Part shown: positions 1 to 11,140 of the stretch, piece by piece
Numbering within the stretch: the first letter of the stretch is position 1
Layout: every line of letters begins with the position of its first letter
Assembly: GCF_003369915.1 (NCBI RefSeq)
Contig: NC_046677.1
Coordinates: 13,268,001 to 13,332,000, forward strand
DNA from: Drosophila miranda
Lineage: Eukaryota > Arthropoda > Insecta > Diptera > Drosophilidae
DNA: 64,000 nucleotides
Direction of reading: 5' to 3'
Position numbers and translations under genes: made by a program
Notes under the pieces: generated by a model
Database searches by the model: none
Seen by the model: the letters and a program-made list of their open reading frames with translations, nothing else
What the model was told of the DNA's origin: nothing

Positions 1-119
1 GCATGATCATTTCTACTTGAACATTTTTGAAGTTTGGGCCAGCAAAAGTTTTGACTTAATAATATATGACATTTAAATGCCATTTCTATACATTATAATT
101 GAGTGCAATATGTAACCAG

Positions 120-361
120 AAACCCAAAGAACCCTCGGCGAAAGTGGCTATGGGAAGGGACTTTAAACTTCAGTGGCTGGCAGTTCTCAAGGAGTATGCA
201 AGATTCCCTGACTGGTGCAGCGATGGGGCTAAAATGAGAGCCAAACAAAAGTTTACGAATATTATTATGGAATACGCACATAAATCAATAAAATTAGAAG
301 TATGTCAATCTATATTTTAATATGGGAAACGACAAGTATTTTGCTGATATTACAGAAGTGA
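120..361 (+). CDS. Possible 3' end of an unrecognised gene (two terminal exons)
   Basis: An open frame follows a splice-acceptor-like site (AG at 118-119). It encodes about 60 residues, including the stretch KLQWLAVLKEYARFPDW, and ends at a good donor (GTATGT at 300). A 56-nt intron (300-355, ending TTACAG) would join it in phase to AAG TGA, so the protein would end ...KSIKLEK. An AATAAA lies near 523. The gene would begin left of the window. I do not recognise the protein. The alternative is a chance frame: the only support is splice-site fit, short intron length and protein-like composition. Confidence 0.33.
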
Positions 362-544
362 AGCCTTTTAAAGATATTAATTTACAACGATGCAATTTAC
401 AAAAGACTAAAACGTATGTACATACTTTTTTATTGAAATGTTTCAAATGAAACATCGCTTAGATATTCTACATCGAGTCAGCAAATGAATCAATAAATTA
501 CAAATATATGTGCACTACAATAAATAAACCGTGAAGTGGTATAC

Positions 545-3500
545 AGAAGCTGTTTACCCACAGAAGATATTACCCTATAAAGTATGTACATATATTCATA
601 CATACATACCAATATAATATGTAGAGTCTTCTTTCAAGAATAGTCAGATGATTTATCGGAATCGGCCAGTTCGTCCGAGTATTTCCATAGCTGCCATAGA
701 AACGATCCGTCGAAATGATGAAGATCGATTTTTTGTATAGTTTCTAGGGTATATCATCTTCGGCGCCTCGTGACTTAGCTGGACTTTATTTATTACAAGA
801 TTTTGCGTGTAAATTCCGTTGAAGTTTCTGTTAATTGAACAATCACTTGTCAGAGGAATGCAATTTTCCGAACACTATTGAAACTTTGAGGAATTTTAAA
901 TATACATACACATTGTTTATTCCATGTTCTTCCTCCTTTATGACTTAATTTAAAGCACACGAGCAACAAAGAGGACAGTCGTATTAAATAAATGCCGAAA
1001 AATTCCATCTATTTCTAGTTCAGACAAAGCCAAAACCCCAATCAAAATCCCAAAGCCACCCCACGAAAAACGTCTGAAAACTTTTAGGAAAGTCAAAGCC
1101 ACAGACAGCAGCAGTGGCAGCAGCAAATCGGGGCAGTCAAAAAATATTAATAAACCGCAAGCGCTGTCTCGCTTCTGGCTTCTGACTGGGCTCCGCTCTC
1201 CCCCTATCGCTTTAGGAATGATATAAACCACAGGATAAAAACTCAAATATGCAGCATCGACAATTTTCCACAGCCATGTGAACAAAAAAAGGAAAACTAT
1301 GAAAACATCATAAATTTCCCACAGTCGGAAAGGTTCTAGAGAGCTGACTCACCCACAAACTGTAGAAGCGCTAGGCTGTGGCTGGGGGAGGGGGATATGG
1401 CTGATTATCCAAATGATGCATTTGCAGCCCGAACCACGAGCCACGAGACCCGAACCAGTGAAAATTGCGAAAGGCTTTCCTTTCGCAATTAATCCTTCGA
1501 TTGGAGAACGATGCTAGTGCAACAAGTCCGGGCCGGGGCGCACTTCATTGAATCGGCAGCAGTACCAAACGAAACCCGACTCACAAAGGTCACAGAATTA
1601 CGGCACTCATTTGGGTTAGCAAGCAATTTGGTTGATGAAGAGCTGCGATAGAGAGAGCGCAGCGCTCCTATGTCGGTGGGGGTCTATGGGGTTAGGGGCT
1701 AAGACTAGAAGTCAGCATGAGGGCGAACTGGGCGAGCGGAGTGGACTCCTTAATGTGGTTTAATTGAGTGAATTTTAAGATCCTAGCGCTTTGATAATAC
1801 CGACTGTCTGTGGCTGCGTGAGTATGCGATTTAGATCCATATAGGAACAGGGCTGAAAGAGGGACAACTACTGGAATACTGTCTATTGTTTTATTTCTTT
1901 AGCTCGGCCAAACCACGAAATGACTTCATCAAACCCAATTTCATTATTTGTAATAAATATTGATTTTGTTAAACTACCAGGGCATGCATTGAAAATTGAA
2001 TTCCACAGTTTTGGCTCCAAAATTAAAAGTTCTATACATTAGTACCGTCTTAATTAGTATGCAACATCAGTGTCAATTTTTGCCAAAACTTTTGGTTAGT
2101 AATCGCAATAGAAATCGGAAGAACTACTAATTTTTAGTGTCTGAGCACTTACGTACACTGCTCACTCATAATGATCTCACCACCATTAAATTTGATTATT
2201 TTCAATGTCTAGGGTCTGCTCTAGGGGAGACCCAACAAAAATATTTGCCACCTCTGATATTTTCCTTCACCGCCGCAACCTCAACCCTTCCATGCAGGAA
2301 AGCATTGCACACTCGTTGAACAAACAGCTACAGCAACTATTATGCCTTTATTATTTATATTTTTTGTGCTCCAGCGTAATACACACTTAATTATCAGTCG
2401 GAAAGGCGGAGCACAAACAGCAGAAAGCCACAAACGGAATTATTGTGCAAGAGTCCTACAAAAACATTATTAGCGTGTGAGGGTCACACTCGCAGGGGTC
2501 TGCCCCACAAAGGCTGAACAAACACACACCACACGTACGATGGCGGGGGTAGGGGCAGGGGCAGAGGGTTGTGCATTTTACAGAAAACTTTCGAGAAATT
2601 CTAGCGAACATTGTTAGTCTCGCGAATTTGGCGCCACACACAACTTTTTACCATAAATCCAAATTTTCTCCTCATAGAGGTTTCCTTCTCTCTGGCGCAT
2701 ACGTACGAGTACTCGTATTTATTTGTTTTACTATAATAATCTGTGCCAGTACCCAGTACACCCAAAGGCAGGCACTTGAAAGCGGAAGTGCAAGTGCTGC
2801 GAAACTTCTTGTTTGTGTAAAAATAATTTCGGCTGCTCTTACAGAAATACTTTTGCTCTTACGAGTACGAGATAGTATTATCAGTGAACATGTTTATGTT
2901 AAATGTTGGAGAATAATTAGTTGTCTTGAATAATATATTTTCACTGGCAACACACTAAATATAAACCTGCAAAAATATTTTGATGAACGAAAACTCCACC
3001 AATACCCGCAAACTTTCAAGGAAAATAAAAACCAAATATAAATAAGCAGCAGATTAGAAATCACTGTCCAAGCAATCAAGGTTCCTGTCTATGCCACAAC
3101 TTCACACATAGTACACATCATTCATGATTGGACTTCCATTGAAGCCAGCTCCATCATCAGTCAGTCCGTGAGTCAGTCCGTCAAGAACTTTATCATCTTT
3201 GCTGAGAACCATTGAAGCTTACACTCATCAACGAAATGCAGTAGGAGAGTGGGATGGGGAGGCGGAGGGAAGACCAGAATAAAGGAAAAGGAAAAATACA
3301 TAGCTGCACAAATATTATGGCACTGGCAATATTTACACTTTCCACGCTTTTAACATTTTGCTTTCGACTTTCCATTTTCTCACATTTTGGCACTTGCTCT
3401 ATCCACCTCTCCCTCTCTCCTGCATGTCCATCCATCCATACATCTGTACATCCAACCATCCATTCCGTCGACCTTTTCTTTGCACTTTGCTCTTCTTCGA

Positions 3501-4920
3501 CGCTTCGTTTGCCAAAATAATATTCGTAAATAATTTTTGCACCTTGATGTGATTTGTGCGCAAAAATATTTTTCCAAATGATTTGTTTACTTATGTATTT
3601 ACTTTTATCTGTGCTTTTGGCCAATTTCTGGCGTGAGTGCGAAAGCGACAGTGCGAGAGTGCTGGAAAGAGATGGCAAAAGCAGCAAAGTCGTATAAGGA
3701 GCTGCACCAGGAACAGAAACAGGAGAAGGAGCACTCACTGTAATTGTATTTGCTTTCGGAGCTTCCTCCGCGCCATTTTCCCGCCACGCAGCGAAAGTCA
3801 AACACAAATAAATAAACCGTTAAAGAGAAAAAGGCATGTCCATGGGCGGTGGGCGGTGGATGTCGGGGGAGCCGAAGGAAATGTGCGCTGGAAAATGCCG
3901 ATGCACATTGATTAAATCAAACAAAAAGGAGGCAAATAAGAAAATTGGATAAAGGCAACACAACAGTTTTAGTTCATCAATATGAAAACGCTTTTGAATA
4001 GTCAGAATTCTTATCGTCCTCAGTTGCCGATAGATGATACATACAGATATAGAAATACATACAAGCTGTAGTCTTAATAGACATTCGGCTTCCTACTAAT
4101 AAGCCTCCAATCTCAGAGGCTCTTAAAAAGACACATACACGCTTGTACATATATCTCTATAGACGTGTATAATTTTACGCTATTCCATGAAATAGTTTAA
4201 AAAAATGCGCTCCAGAGAAAAAGGTATATTTAAAAGGCATTTAGCAGAAAGAAGTTGGGTGTGATATAGACTCTAGATATGCACTCTCTTCTTTTGGATC
4301 CTATTTGGTATATTTTCTCTGTTGGTTTCGGCAAACGTGCCACCAACTATTCCAAAGGAACTCCATAATTCGACAAACAATTTTCATGCCCCACGAGCAG
4401 TCAATGGATGCGATCCACATAGAGAGGAGTGTGAAAAGCGCGTGCATGTGTTAAAGTCGGGAAAACGTGCGTGACGCGGATAAGTCTATAATTTAAATGT
4501 GTTGTTACACTTTACTGTAATGGTCTAACGTATGTACGGTACAAATTGTCGGGTTCAGGCCACGGGGAAAATGACTGAATAAAATTTTCAACGGACTGCG
4601 TCAGAGGGCTATAAACAGCTTTAAAGTAATCGAGTCGCACAATAAGCATAAAATATAATGTTCATATGAGCAAACAGTAGCGAAGAAGAGTGCACTGGCA
4701 GAGGGTAAGCCGAGCTAAGGCGAAAATAAAATAAAACTCCATGCGAAAGTTCTTAGCTGAAAATTGTTTACCACTGCCGATGATACTGAAACTGATGGTC
4801 ATGATGATGTCATCAGCTCTACGCGAGGGTGTTCCCGAATTATGCATCATGGTGAATGTGAATGTGTCCCCATTGAAGGATTCCCTGTTTTCGTATACGC
4901 ACACCCCAGACACACCCTCA
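545..4920. other. No convincing gene (intron or intergenic)
   Basis: This stretch is AT-rich with scattered short frames that lack coding-like composition. The longest is a minus-strand frame at 3193-3807, made of low-complexity pyrimidine/purine and (CCAT)n-like sequence. I see no RNA gene or transposon here. Confidence 0.6.
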
Positions 4921-4925
4921 CAAAA

Positions 4926-5240
4926 TCAATAGCAATAACAGGAGTTGGAGTTGGAGGAGGAGAAGGAGCTGAAGCTGGTGCTGGAGCTGGAGTAGTCATC
5001 GTTGAGATGAGCCGCAGACGTCGCCGACTCTCCGGCCAGACGGGCCGCCAATGTGTCGCCAATATTTTTTAGCAATCTCCCTTCCGGTGGGGGTTGATTT
5101 TCCTCTGTTCCATCGGTACTGTTCTCCTTCCGCCTCCTGTTTCCCACCCCGTATGTGTGCGGTTCCGTCTGAACTTTTGATGCTTTCGGTTTGGGGGCTT
5201 TCCTCTGATAGTTTTCACAGTTGCTCTCTGAACTTTTCAT
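4926..5240 (-). CDS. Hypothetical Ser-rich protein, 104 aa
   Basis: From an ATG at 5240 the minus strand reads 104 codons with more coding-like composition than its surroundings. The N-terminal half is basic and polar (KAPKPKASKVQ, NRRRKEN). An amphipathic-looking stretch follows (LLKNIGDTLAARLAGES), then a serine-rich tail ending CYCY. The frame stays open 24 codons upstream of this ATG, so it could instead be an exon. No family is recognised, and no clear polyadenylation signal follows. The Ser-rich tail is antisense to a GGAGTT/GGAG simple repeat, so the frame may be fortuitous. Confidence 0.28.
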   Translation of the reverse strand: MKSSESNCENYQRKAPKPKASKVQTEPHTYGVGNRRRKENSTDGTEENQPPPEGRLLKNIGDTLAARLAGESATSAAHLNDDYSSSSTSFSSFSSSNSNSCYCY

Positions 5241-5319
5241 GCAGACTTGGCAACTGCTCCTTTTTTCAGCCACTGACTCATGTGCAATGAAATGTTCTAC
5301 TCTTATTTCCAAACATTTC

Positions 5320-6765
5320 CCTTTGATGCTCGAGCTCTCCTAATGAGATATTTGCGGCCTCGAGGAGTGGGATTTTTAAATGAGAGGGGTTCGAAAATAT
5401 TGAAAACTTTGATTAAAAATTCAGATACATTCTTATGGTCTTTGTCTAATTTTTTACTCCCTGCGGCTAGCGGCAAAATTTTAATTTTCGATTTCACTTT
5501 CATCTTTTAATTGGCCTCTGGTGTTAATTGAATAATATTAATTACTAACTGACAATCACAGGTGCTTTTCCCCATCCAAAATTTAAGTGGTGTAGACATC
5601 GAATCGACTCTGGGCAACCAGTGATGTTGAGGTAAGCGACATAATTTTTATAAAACAAAGAAATTTAAGAAATTTAAGTGGTTCTTAGGAAAAAAAAAAA
5701 CAGTGGCGAAATTAGTAAAGTACAAAATTGACACAATATATTTAGGAACCATTTACTACGAAATGCCATACACAAGGAGAACTGGCGTGATATTTGTTTG
5801 TGGATTTTCTGCCCGTTTTCTTACAATATTTCTCCATTTTTGGACTTGTAAATTTACAGATTTGTACATACATATGTACTACATCTTACATACATCTGTC
5901 CATTTTCCAGAGCTATTATTTATAGAATTTAATTAAATTTCTTTTTGGGCTTTTGAAACATCTATTAGGTTTCTCCTTTGTATCCAAACAAATTTGATTA
6001 CTACACACCCAAATGGTCCCCACTAATTAAATAATAAATTTAAGTAGTGACATGAACAAATCTTGTTGTTGGCGTTTCCTCTCGGTCCGTCCCTCTGGCC
6101 CTGTCTCTTTTGGCCAGCACATTTGTTTTATGTCATCGTCGTTTCATAAAAAGCTTTTGCAGTGGTGACGATGCCAGTGTCGCCACGGCGGCAAGGACGA
6201 CAAGGACAACCTGTACTTGCATTCTGCCATTGCATTCACGATGCGCTTCTCCTTCTGCCACTGTTTCTGCTTCGGTTTCTGTTTCTGGTCTGTGGTTCCT
6301 GGTAATTACTCAAGCAGACGTCGAGCACTCGTGGAGGACTTGTCGGCTGGCAAACATAATGAACGTATGCGGCACAGTGGCATAAAAAGGTTTGCTCCTC
6401 CACTCCAAATGTCGCCGCATAGCGAAAAGTGGGCGAATGCAGCGATTGCACAGAAGAGGCGTGGCCAGGGCATTACGCGCACATAATTCTAATTAGTGGC
6501 ATATGTCAGCGGAGAGGATATCTCATAGACCATGTCCCTCCTTCCTCTCTCCACACGCTCAAACACAAAAATTATGTTATTACAGCTTTCGAGTACAAGG
6601 GGGTTACGTTACGCGTGGCCGGAACCATGGATTAGGAAACCGAAGCTTTAGTTACCCTTGCATGTTCTTATAATATCCAATACGTGTATGATATAGTTTT
6701 TCATAGAGAATTGGCCGTACAGACACACCTTCAGGCCTATGTCGTCTTGGGTGTTGGGACGGGCA
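5320..6765. other. No convincing gene
   Basis: AT-rich sequence with one GC-richer patch at 6060-6500 whose overlapping short frames disagree with each other. No splice-supported exon was found. Confidence 0.55.
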
Positions 6766-7136
6766 TCCCTAAAAGGGGGACACTCGAAGCGGTGCCGCTC
6801 TTTGCTCACTGTCCGATACCCCCAATCGATACCACTAATGCTTTTCACACAGCACAATGTATTACGTTTGAGTCCACCCATTATAATAAAATATTTATAG
6901 ATATTTTTTTAGTTTAGTTTGGATCTTTGAGCAGAAGCTCCTGGTCTTAATTAAAATACAACTTGGAGATGTATAATTACATTATTTTCTATTTATATCC
7001 AGATAATGAGCTCCAACGGGTTCTCAAACTGGGTCAGAAATTGGGAAATTGAAGCAATATCTTTTTGGAGTTTTCTTTAGAAAAACTTCAAAATGAATAA
7101 ATATTATTATTAATATTAATTATTATTCCGGGCCAT

Positions 7137-7268
7137 TTAACATTTTATATTTGGGTGTTGCTTCTTGAAAAGACAACAGCGATCGTATTTCGTCATATCC
7201 GTGAGCATTTCGTGATAATCCTGCTGCAGAATGATGGTCAGTGGCAACCTTCCTTGGGCTATTGACAT
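7137..7268 (-). CDS. Small ORF of 43 aa, possible gene remnant, only in unit 1
   Basis: An ATG at 7268 opens a 43-codon frame (starts MSIAQGRLPLTIILQQDY, ends HPNIKC). It lies wholly inside the ~310 bp present in unit 1 but absent from units 2-4. Composition is protein-like, but it is too short to classify. It may be the last exon of something older that the amplified units lost. Confidence 0.22.
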   Translation of the reverse strand: MSIAQGRLPLTIILQQDYHEMLTDMTKYDRCCLFKKQHPNIKC

Positions 7269-7315
7269 TATATTATAAAATAAATCAATCTAACATTATT
7301 GGCTTTGATATATAA

Positions 7316-7493
7316 TTGATTTATATCTGATCCAGATTCGGCTATCTGGTAGATATGGTCATTCACTATGATTAAGCGTTTAATTTTCGCGTATCTTCTA
7401 AATTATGGATGCCACAGATTTCAGTCCTTCTTCTTCGCTTCCTTCTAGACGTTACACACATCCACTTTCACCACAAATCCAATAATCCAATAA
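7316..7493 (+). mobile_element. Truncated Helitron (DINE-1/mini-me type) in unit 1
   Basis: The motifs CTGATCCAGATTCGGCTATC, GGATGCCACAGATTT and GACGTTACACACATCCACTT match, in order, the full-length Helitron copies at 51157-52285 and 60997-62120. The middle part is missing and the right end stops at ACCACAAATCCAATAATCC. This copy is shorter than the equivalent block in units 2-4. Confidence 0.7.
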
Positions 7494-7715
7494 TTGGTAG
7501 AAGAAGCTCAGATCGATGTCCGTGGTGCTGTAGTGAATTTCATGAAAATCAATGGCCTTGATGCTGCCCACCGTGACAACGGCGTCCTAGGGAACACTGT
7601 TCCGTACGAAGGTTCAAAAGTAGGCTGCGATTCATCGGAAGACGAGGAGCATAGACGCTCCATGAGCTGCGGCTCTAGTCTATTTATTTCTCAATATCAA
7701 GTAGGCTCTTGTTAA
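7494..7715 (+). CDS. Unrecognised ORF (partial or fragment), unit 1
   Basis: An open frame begins directly at the broken edge of the Helitron remnant. It includes IDVRGAVVNFMKINGLD, an acidic SSEDEEHRR motif and SSLFISQYQ. There is no ATG at its head; the first in-frame ATG is at 7542. A GTAGGC donor-like site after SQYQ (7701) and a TTTCAG acceptor (7735-7740) suggest splicing, but that intron would be only 40 nt. The downstream sequence stays open in a different phase (VSPKIDISQKNLSS), so the exon structure is unresolved. I do not recognise it. The frame is preserved in all four units. Confidence 0.4.
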   Translation: MVEEAQIDVRGAVVNFMKINGLDAAHRDNGVLGNTVPYEGSKVGCDSSEDEEHRRSMSCGSSLFISQYQVGSC

Positions 7716-7850
7716 CCAATAGTCTTACTGTCAATTTCAGACGTGTTTCTCCAAAAATAGATATTTCGCAGAAAAATTTGAGTAGTAGGAAAAACAATCC
7801 GAAAGTTTTGTTCCTGGCAGAGACTAAAATATAAATACAAATATACTAAA

Positions 7851-8567
7851 ATGTCCAATCTCGAAGATTTCTTTTCCAAAAAGGATAACAAAAAGTCAAA
7901 AAGATGTCCCGAATATTTGGCGGCTGAGGAGCTGTACAAAACGCTCGAAGAATCAACGAAGTATTCGTCGGAGGACAACTCCAACCTGGAGGATGCCTTT
8001 CAATCGGAGGCATCGGGAACTGATTCTAAAGGAGCCTCAGCTTCGCTGAAATTCGGGATCCGTTTCTCAGATGAGGCCTTCAGCGAAGAGGATGAATGGT
8101 CTGACTTCACCGAGGAGAATCGTCGTCAATTTACTAACGTGCCACGCACCTTATCGATCGCGCTTACATCTCCTGCCCCTGTACCTGGCCCATTCGCTGG
8201 TGGCGATCTGAAGGAGGAGCCGGAGCAGCTGGACACTGGAGGTGATGGCGTTGATGTGGGATCAAAGGAAGGGGAAAGCGCGCTCGCCACAACATGTCCC
8301 TGGCAGAAGTCGGAGCAGGACAGCCACGAGCCGTCCAAGCAGAATGAACAATCAGACAGGAAAGCGAATACCCCGGTGGTCAAGAAAGAAATCTACATTC
8401 CCCCGGCTCTCCGTCAGAGCCAGGGCGACTTTAATAAACGCAAGGCGCAGCCACTTCAGCGCAAGGCTCCGTCTCCGATGCCGTTCAGGCCCCAAGCCCC
8501 CGATCTCAATAGCCTGGAGTACTTTCCGTCCTTGAGTGACTCAAAGATACTGAAGCGCCCCAAGTAA
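7851..8567 (+). CDS. CDV3-like protein, copy 1 (intronless, 238 aa)
   Basis: The 238-residue protein has the CDV3 layout. It opens with an LEDFF-x-KKD-NKKSK start, has an acidic centre with EDEWSDFTEENRRQF (around residues 84-100), a TCPWQK motif, then EIYIPPALR (around 180-188) and a C-terminal PDLNSLEYFPSLSD. CDV3 is a small, mostly disordered, poorly understood protein, one copy of which occurs in most animals. The start at 7851 is chosen because the family N-terminus begins there (context AAAATG). An AATAAA-type signal lies at about 8628. The lack of introns suggests a retrogene (inference). Residue 19 is Cys here; the protein also has APVPG and ends KRPK. It converges on the Borealin-like gene 870 bp away. 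Confidence 0.65.
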   Translation: MSNLEDFFSKKDNKKSKRCPEYLAAEELYKTLEESTKYSSEDNSNLEDAFQSEASGTDSKGASASLKFGIRFSDEAFSEEDEWSDFTEENRRQFTNVPRTLSIALTSPAPVPGPFAGGDLKEEPEQLDTGGDGVDVGSKEGESALATTCPWQKSEQDSHEPSKQNEQSDRKANTPVVKKEIYIPPALRQSQGDFNKRKAQPLQRKAPSPMPFRPQAPDLNSLEYFPSLSDSKILKRPK

Positions 8568-9435
8568 GAGCCGGGACGCCTCTACTTTTTTTGTTCAAAT
8601 TTAAAATCAACCACAGCTCCCTTAATAATAAATACAACAAGAAGACTCACTCTCCCTATTTTCACCCTGTATATTCTGACAGACAAATTGGCACTCCATA
8701 GACCCATTAGCATTACACGACTCGCTGGTGTGCCCCGATGTGTCATTAGCTCTAAACGAGCCAAATATTTACAATAAAATCGGCTATAGCCTTAAATGCA
8801 CCCCGTGGACTTCGAGCAAAACCCAACCCAACAGCAGGCCTGAAAAATTGAACTCCCCAATACTAGCTTGGTCTGCAGCAATCGGCAAGCTAATGTTGGC
8901 TGTAATTTTGTTCTCTACTTCTTTTGGCTAATAAATTGAGGTTGATGGAAGTGAAAGTGGTTTGAAAATGAAAGAACAAAACGGCTTCGTTATTCAGTTA
9001 GCTAGATGTATGTAAAAGGTACTTTTTATTCCCATCGTAATGTGAGTTTAATGTTCTCATGCTACAGCTGGCTTGACATGGGATTACCAACTCATACGAG
9101 CACATCATTGGTTTTAATATTATTTATTCATCATTCTGTAGAGGATACAAAATGAAACGAAAAAAGTTAGTTGGGATGGAGAAGCAGAAGGCATTGTTGA
9201 TTGGAGGATTGGTTGATTGGGTTGGATTAAGCGTAGTTCGTGGGAAGATCAAAGTCGAGTGTAGCAAGCAAACTTAAGTTTGCCATTTGTTCCATATGAA
9301 TTATCCATTTTGTACCTATGGAATATAATATTATTTTATACTTAGAAAAATGTATTATCCACTAATTTCTTACATACGTTTTTGTCGGGTATTACTGGTT
9401 GTAAGGTCGTCCAAAGTCGCGGTCCAGGGCGTATA

Positions 9436-10158
9436 CTACATCTTGCCCATTTTGGTGGCCATGTCCACAATTACTTCCAGATTACTCTTCAAAGTCTTCA
9501 CTTGGTTCAGTACATTCGAGTCCAGTTGCATGAGCACCTCACGGTTCACCTGCTTCATTTTAAGGGGATTTACCATGAACACGCCCTTTTTGGTGGGTAT
9601 GTGTACGTCGGCACAGTTCTCCCGCCGATCAGTCTGAACAGCCAGCGGGCTGCCGCCACTGGACAGCACCAACTCTCCGGCGCGTGGAAAACGTAAAAAA
9701 GCCATGGGTGGCACTTTCTGTGGGGTTCTTCCACGCTTAAAATGACCCCTGTCCATCGATTGTATGAGTGAGCGCGGCAGAAGGGAGGTCTGGGGAGTAC
9801 GCGAACGTCCGCGATCGGTGCTGCGTGCTCGGCTGGTTGGTGGCTCGGGAACTGAAGAGGATAACTGTGAGGCCGCCATAGTAGCAAGTATTTGCATTCA
9901 CTTACCCTTCCACTTGTAGTCGGTGAAATATTTCAGCTTCATATTCAAAAACTCCGACATTTTCATCTCAATTAAATGCTTGTTAGTCCGGGCGTGGATG
10001 AGCTTGATTTGAGTCTCCACCTCAATCTTGGCGCGCATCTCAAGCTCATCGACCTGCTCCAGAACTGCATCGATCTTGATTTGAGTTAGGCGTACCTTCT
10101 CCTCTTGGTCCGCTTTCTCGCGCTTCGCCTGACGCGTCACAATTCGGGTGCGAGGCAT
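9436..10158 (-). CDS. Borealin/Australin-like protein, copy 1 (two exons, 222 aa)
   Basis: Exon 1 is 10158-9906 and exon 2 is 9851-9436, joined across a 54-nt intron (donor GTAAGTG, acceptor CTCTTCAG). The join is in phase: G plus TT gives Val85 between ...FTDYKWK and PEPPTSRAR. The protein starts MPRTRIV and has a charged coiled-coil-like N-terminal region (about 14-70), as expected for the part of Borealin that binds INCENP and Survivin. A basic Ser/Arg/Thr-Pro linker follows, then a C-terminal domain (PPMAFLRFPRAGE ... VNREVLMQLDSNVLNQVKTL) like Borealin's dimerisation domain. Borealins are chromosomal passenger complex subunits acting at centromeres and the spindle midzone. This copy has Ile45 and Lys60, where units 2-4 have Thr at both. 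The family call rests on overall layout and motifs. Confidence 0.65.
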
Positions 10159-10262
10159 CTTTCTCAACTTCCGACCGACTTATGAATTATGATACTTGCT
10201 ACAATAATTCTAACGAATACAATAATTCACAGGCTACTTGGTTATGAAAAAACACAAACTAG

Positions 10263-11140
10263 TGCATAATTTCTGAACTAAACTTTAAGGAAACGTACTA
10301 AAATAAATTACATCTAGATACGATTTAGCATGGGCCACTACTTGAAGCCCACCTGGCTGGCCTGGTCTCAAAGGGTTTCCGACGTAAATTGCATTTCAGC
10401 TAGTGCAGAAAAAAATGCAGTTATGTACATATATTGTAAATATCTAAATGAGCGTAATGATAGCAAAGTATATATATGTATGTTGTTTATTTATTGTCTC
10501 ATATTTCGGGTAAGCTTTTGATTGGCAGAATGAACATGAACTCTGCTATAATCGCCTGGTGTGTGTGGAGGGAGGACATGGGCTGAATAAACTCTGTCAT
10601 AACTTTGCTTATAGTTTCTTAGGCAAAAAGGTATTACAAAGGATATAACATCTTTAAATGGGAGTTTCGCATCTGTTCGCTGAGATGGGGCAGGTATATA
10701 TAGTCCTCGAAACCTACAGTGTGAATGCCCCCAGTCAGTACGTCGCGCATTCCGTAACTGGCCGACATGTGAGACGGATAACCCACACGACTAGCAATCA
10801 TGCGATCCATTTGCACCGTCACATCACAAAACATCACACATCTCGGTCTTTTAATGATTCTGTCGTGCCCCTTGAACATGGAAGGAATTTATTTATTCAA
10901 AGGGTCTTGTTGAATGAGAAACAAAACTCAAGGATGGATCGATTTTATCAGTAAAATATTTGTTTTTTTATCTTATTTCCATACATTTGAGCTATGGTAT
11001 TTTTGTCTTTTCTTCCGAGGGTTTATTTTTACAAAATATTCATTTACTTTTTGCATTCATCCATTAGATCCACTGACCTGTGGTCTGTGTCCCCGACAGC
11101 ACGAATAACTCCTTGATGTCCTTAGTGGTTTTTTTTTAAA
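10263..11140 (+). repeat. Right flank of the unit, copy 1 (duplicated at 22832-23815)
   Basis: This closely matches 22832-23815 from AGTGCATAATTTCTGAAC onward through GAATAACTCCTTGATGTCC. It lacks about 92 bp present in the other copy (the sequence between GATTCTG and TCGTGCCCC). Its position after unit 1 and again after unit 4 shows that the ancestral block was unit plus flank. Confidence 0.85.
10634..10879 (-). pseudogene. Remnant of an unrecognised gene, copy 1
   Basis: A minus-strand frame encodes a protein-like stretch (VTVQMDRMIASRVGYPSHM, GIHTVGFEDYIYLPHLSE) that is also preserved in the second flank copy. The two copies differ by an internal indel of about 92 bp that removes the middle of the frame here. 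I do not recognise the family. It may be a decayed host gene or one exon of a spliced gene. Confidence 0.35.

Larger units (their letters stand above)
6766..10262 (+). repeat. Tandem unit copy 1 (detached copy)
   Basis: This segment is homologous to the three head-to-tail units at 13.2-22.8 kb. Relative to them it has about 310 bp of extra sequence (~6970-7280) and lacks about 115 bp of the Helitron-derived block before 7455. Its 5' edge (6766-6835) is shared only with the start of unit 2. It is the most diverged of the four copies, yet both its CDV3-like and Borealin-like genes are intact. Confidence 0.9.

Noticed and set aside
3193-3807. 204-codon minus-strand frame
   Set aside because: Built from simple repeats (CCAT-like and CTCTCC tracts), with competing frames on both strands and no family motif or splice support.
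8126-8535. Frames overlapping the CDV3-like gene on other frames and strand, repeated in each unit
   Set aside because: Shadows of the real coding frame; they recur only because the unit is duplicated.
9570-9887. 105-codon frame overlapping exon 2 of the Borealin-like gene
   Set aside because: Different frame of the same strand, absent as a long frame in copy 2; the spliced Borealin-like model explains the sequence better.
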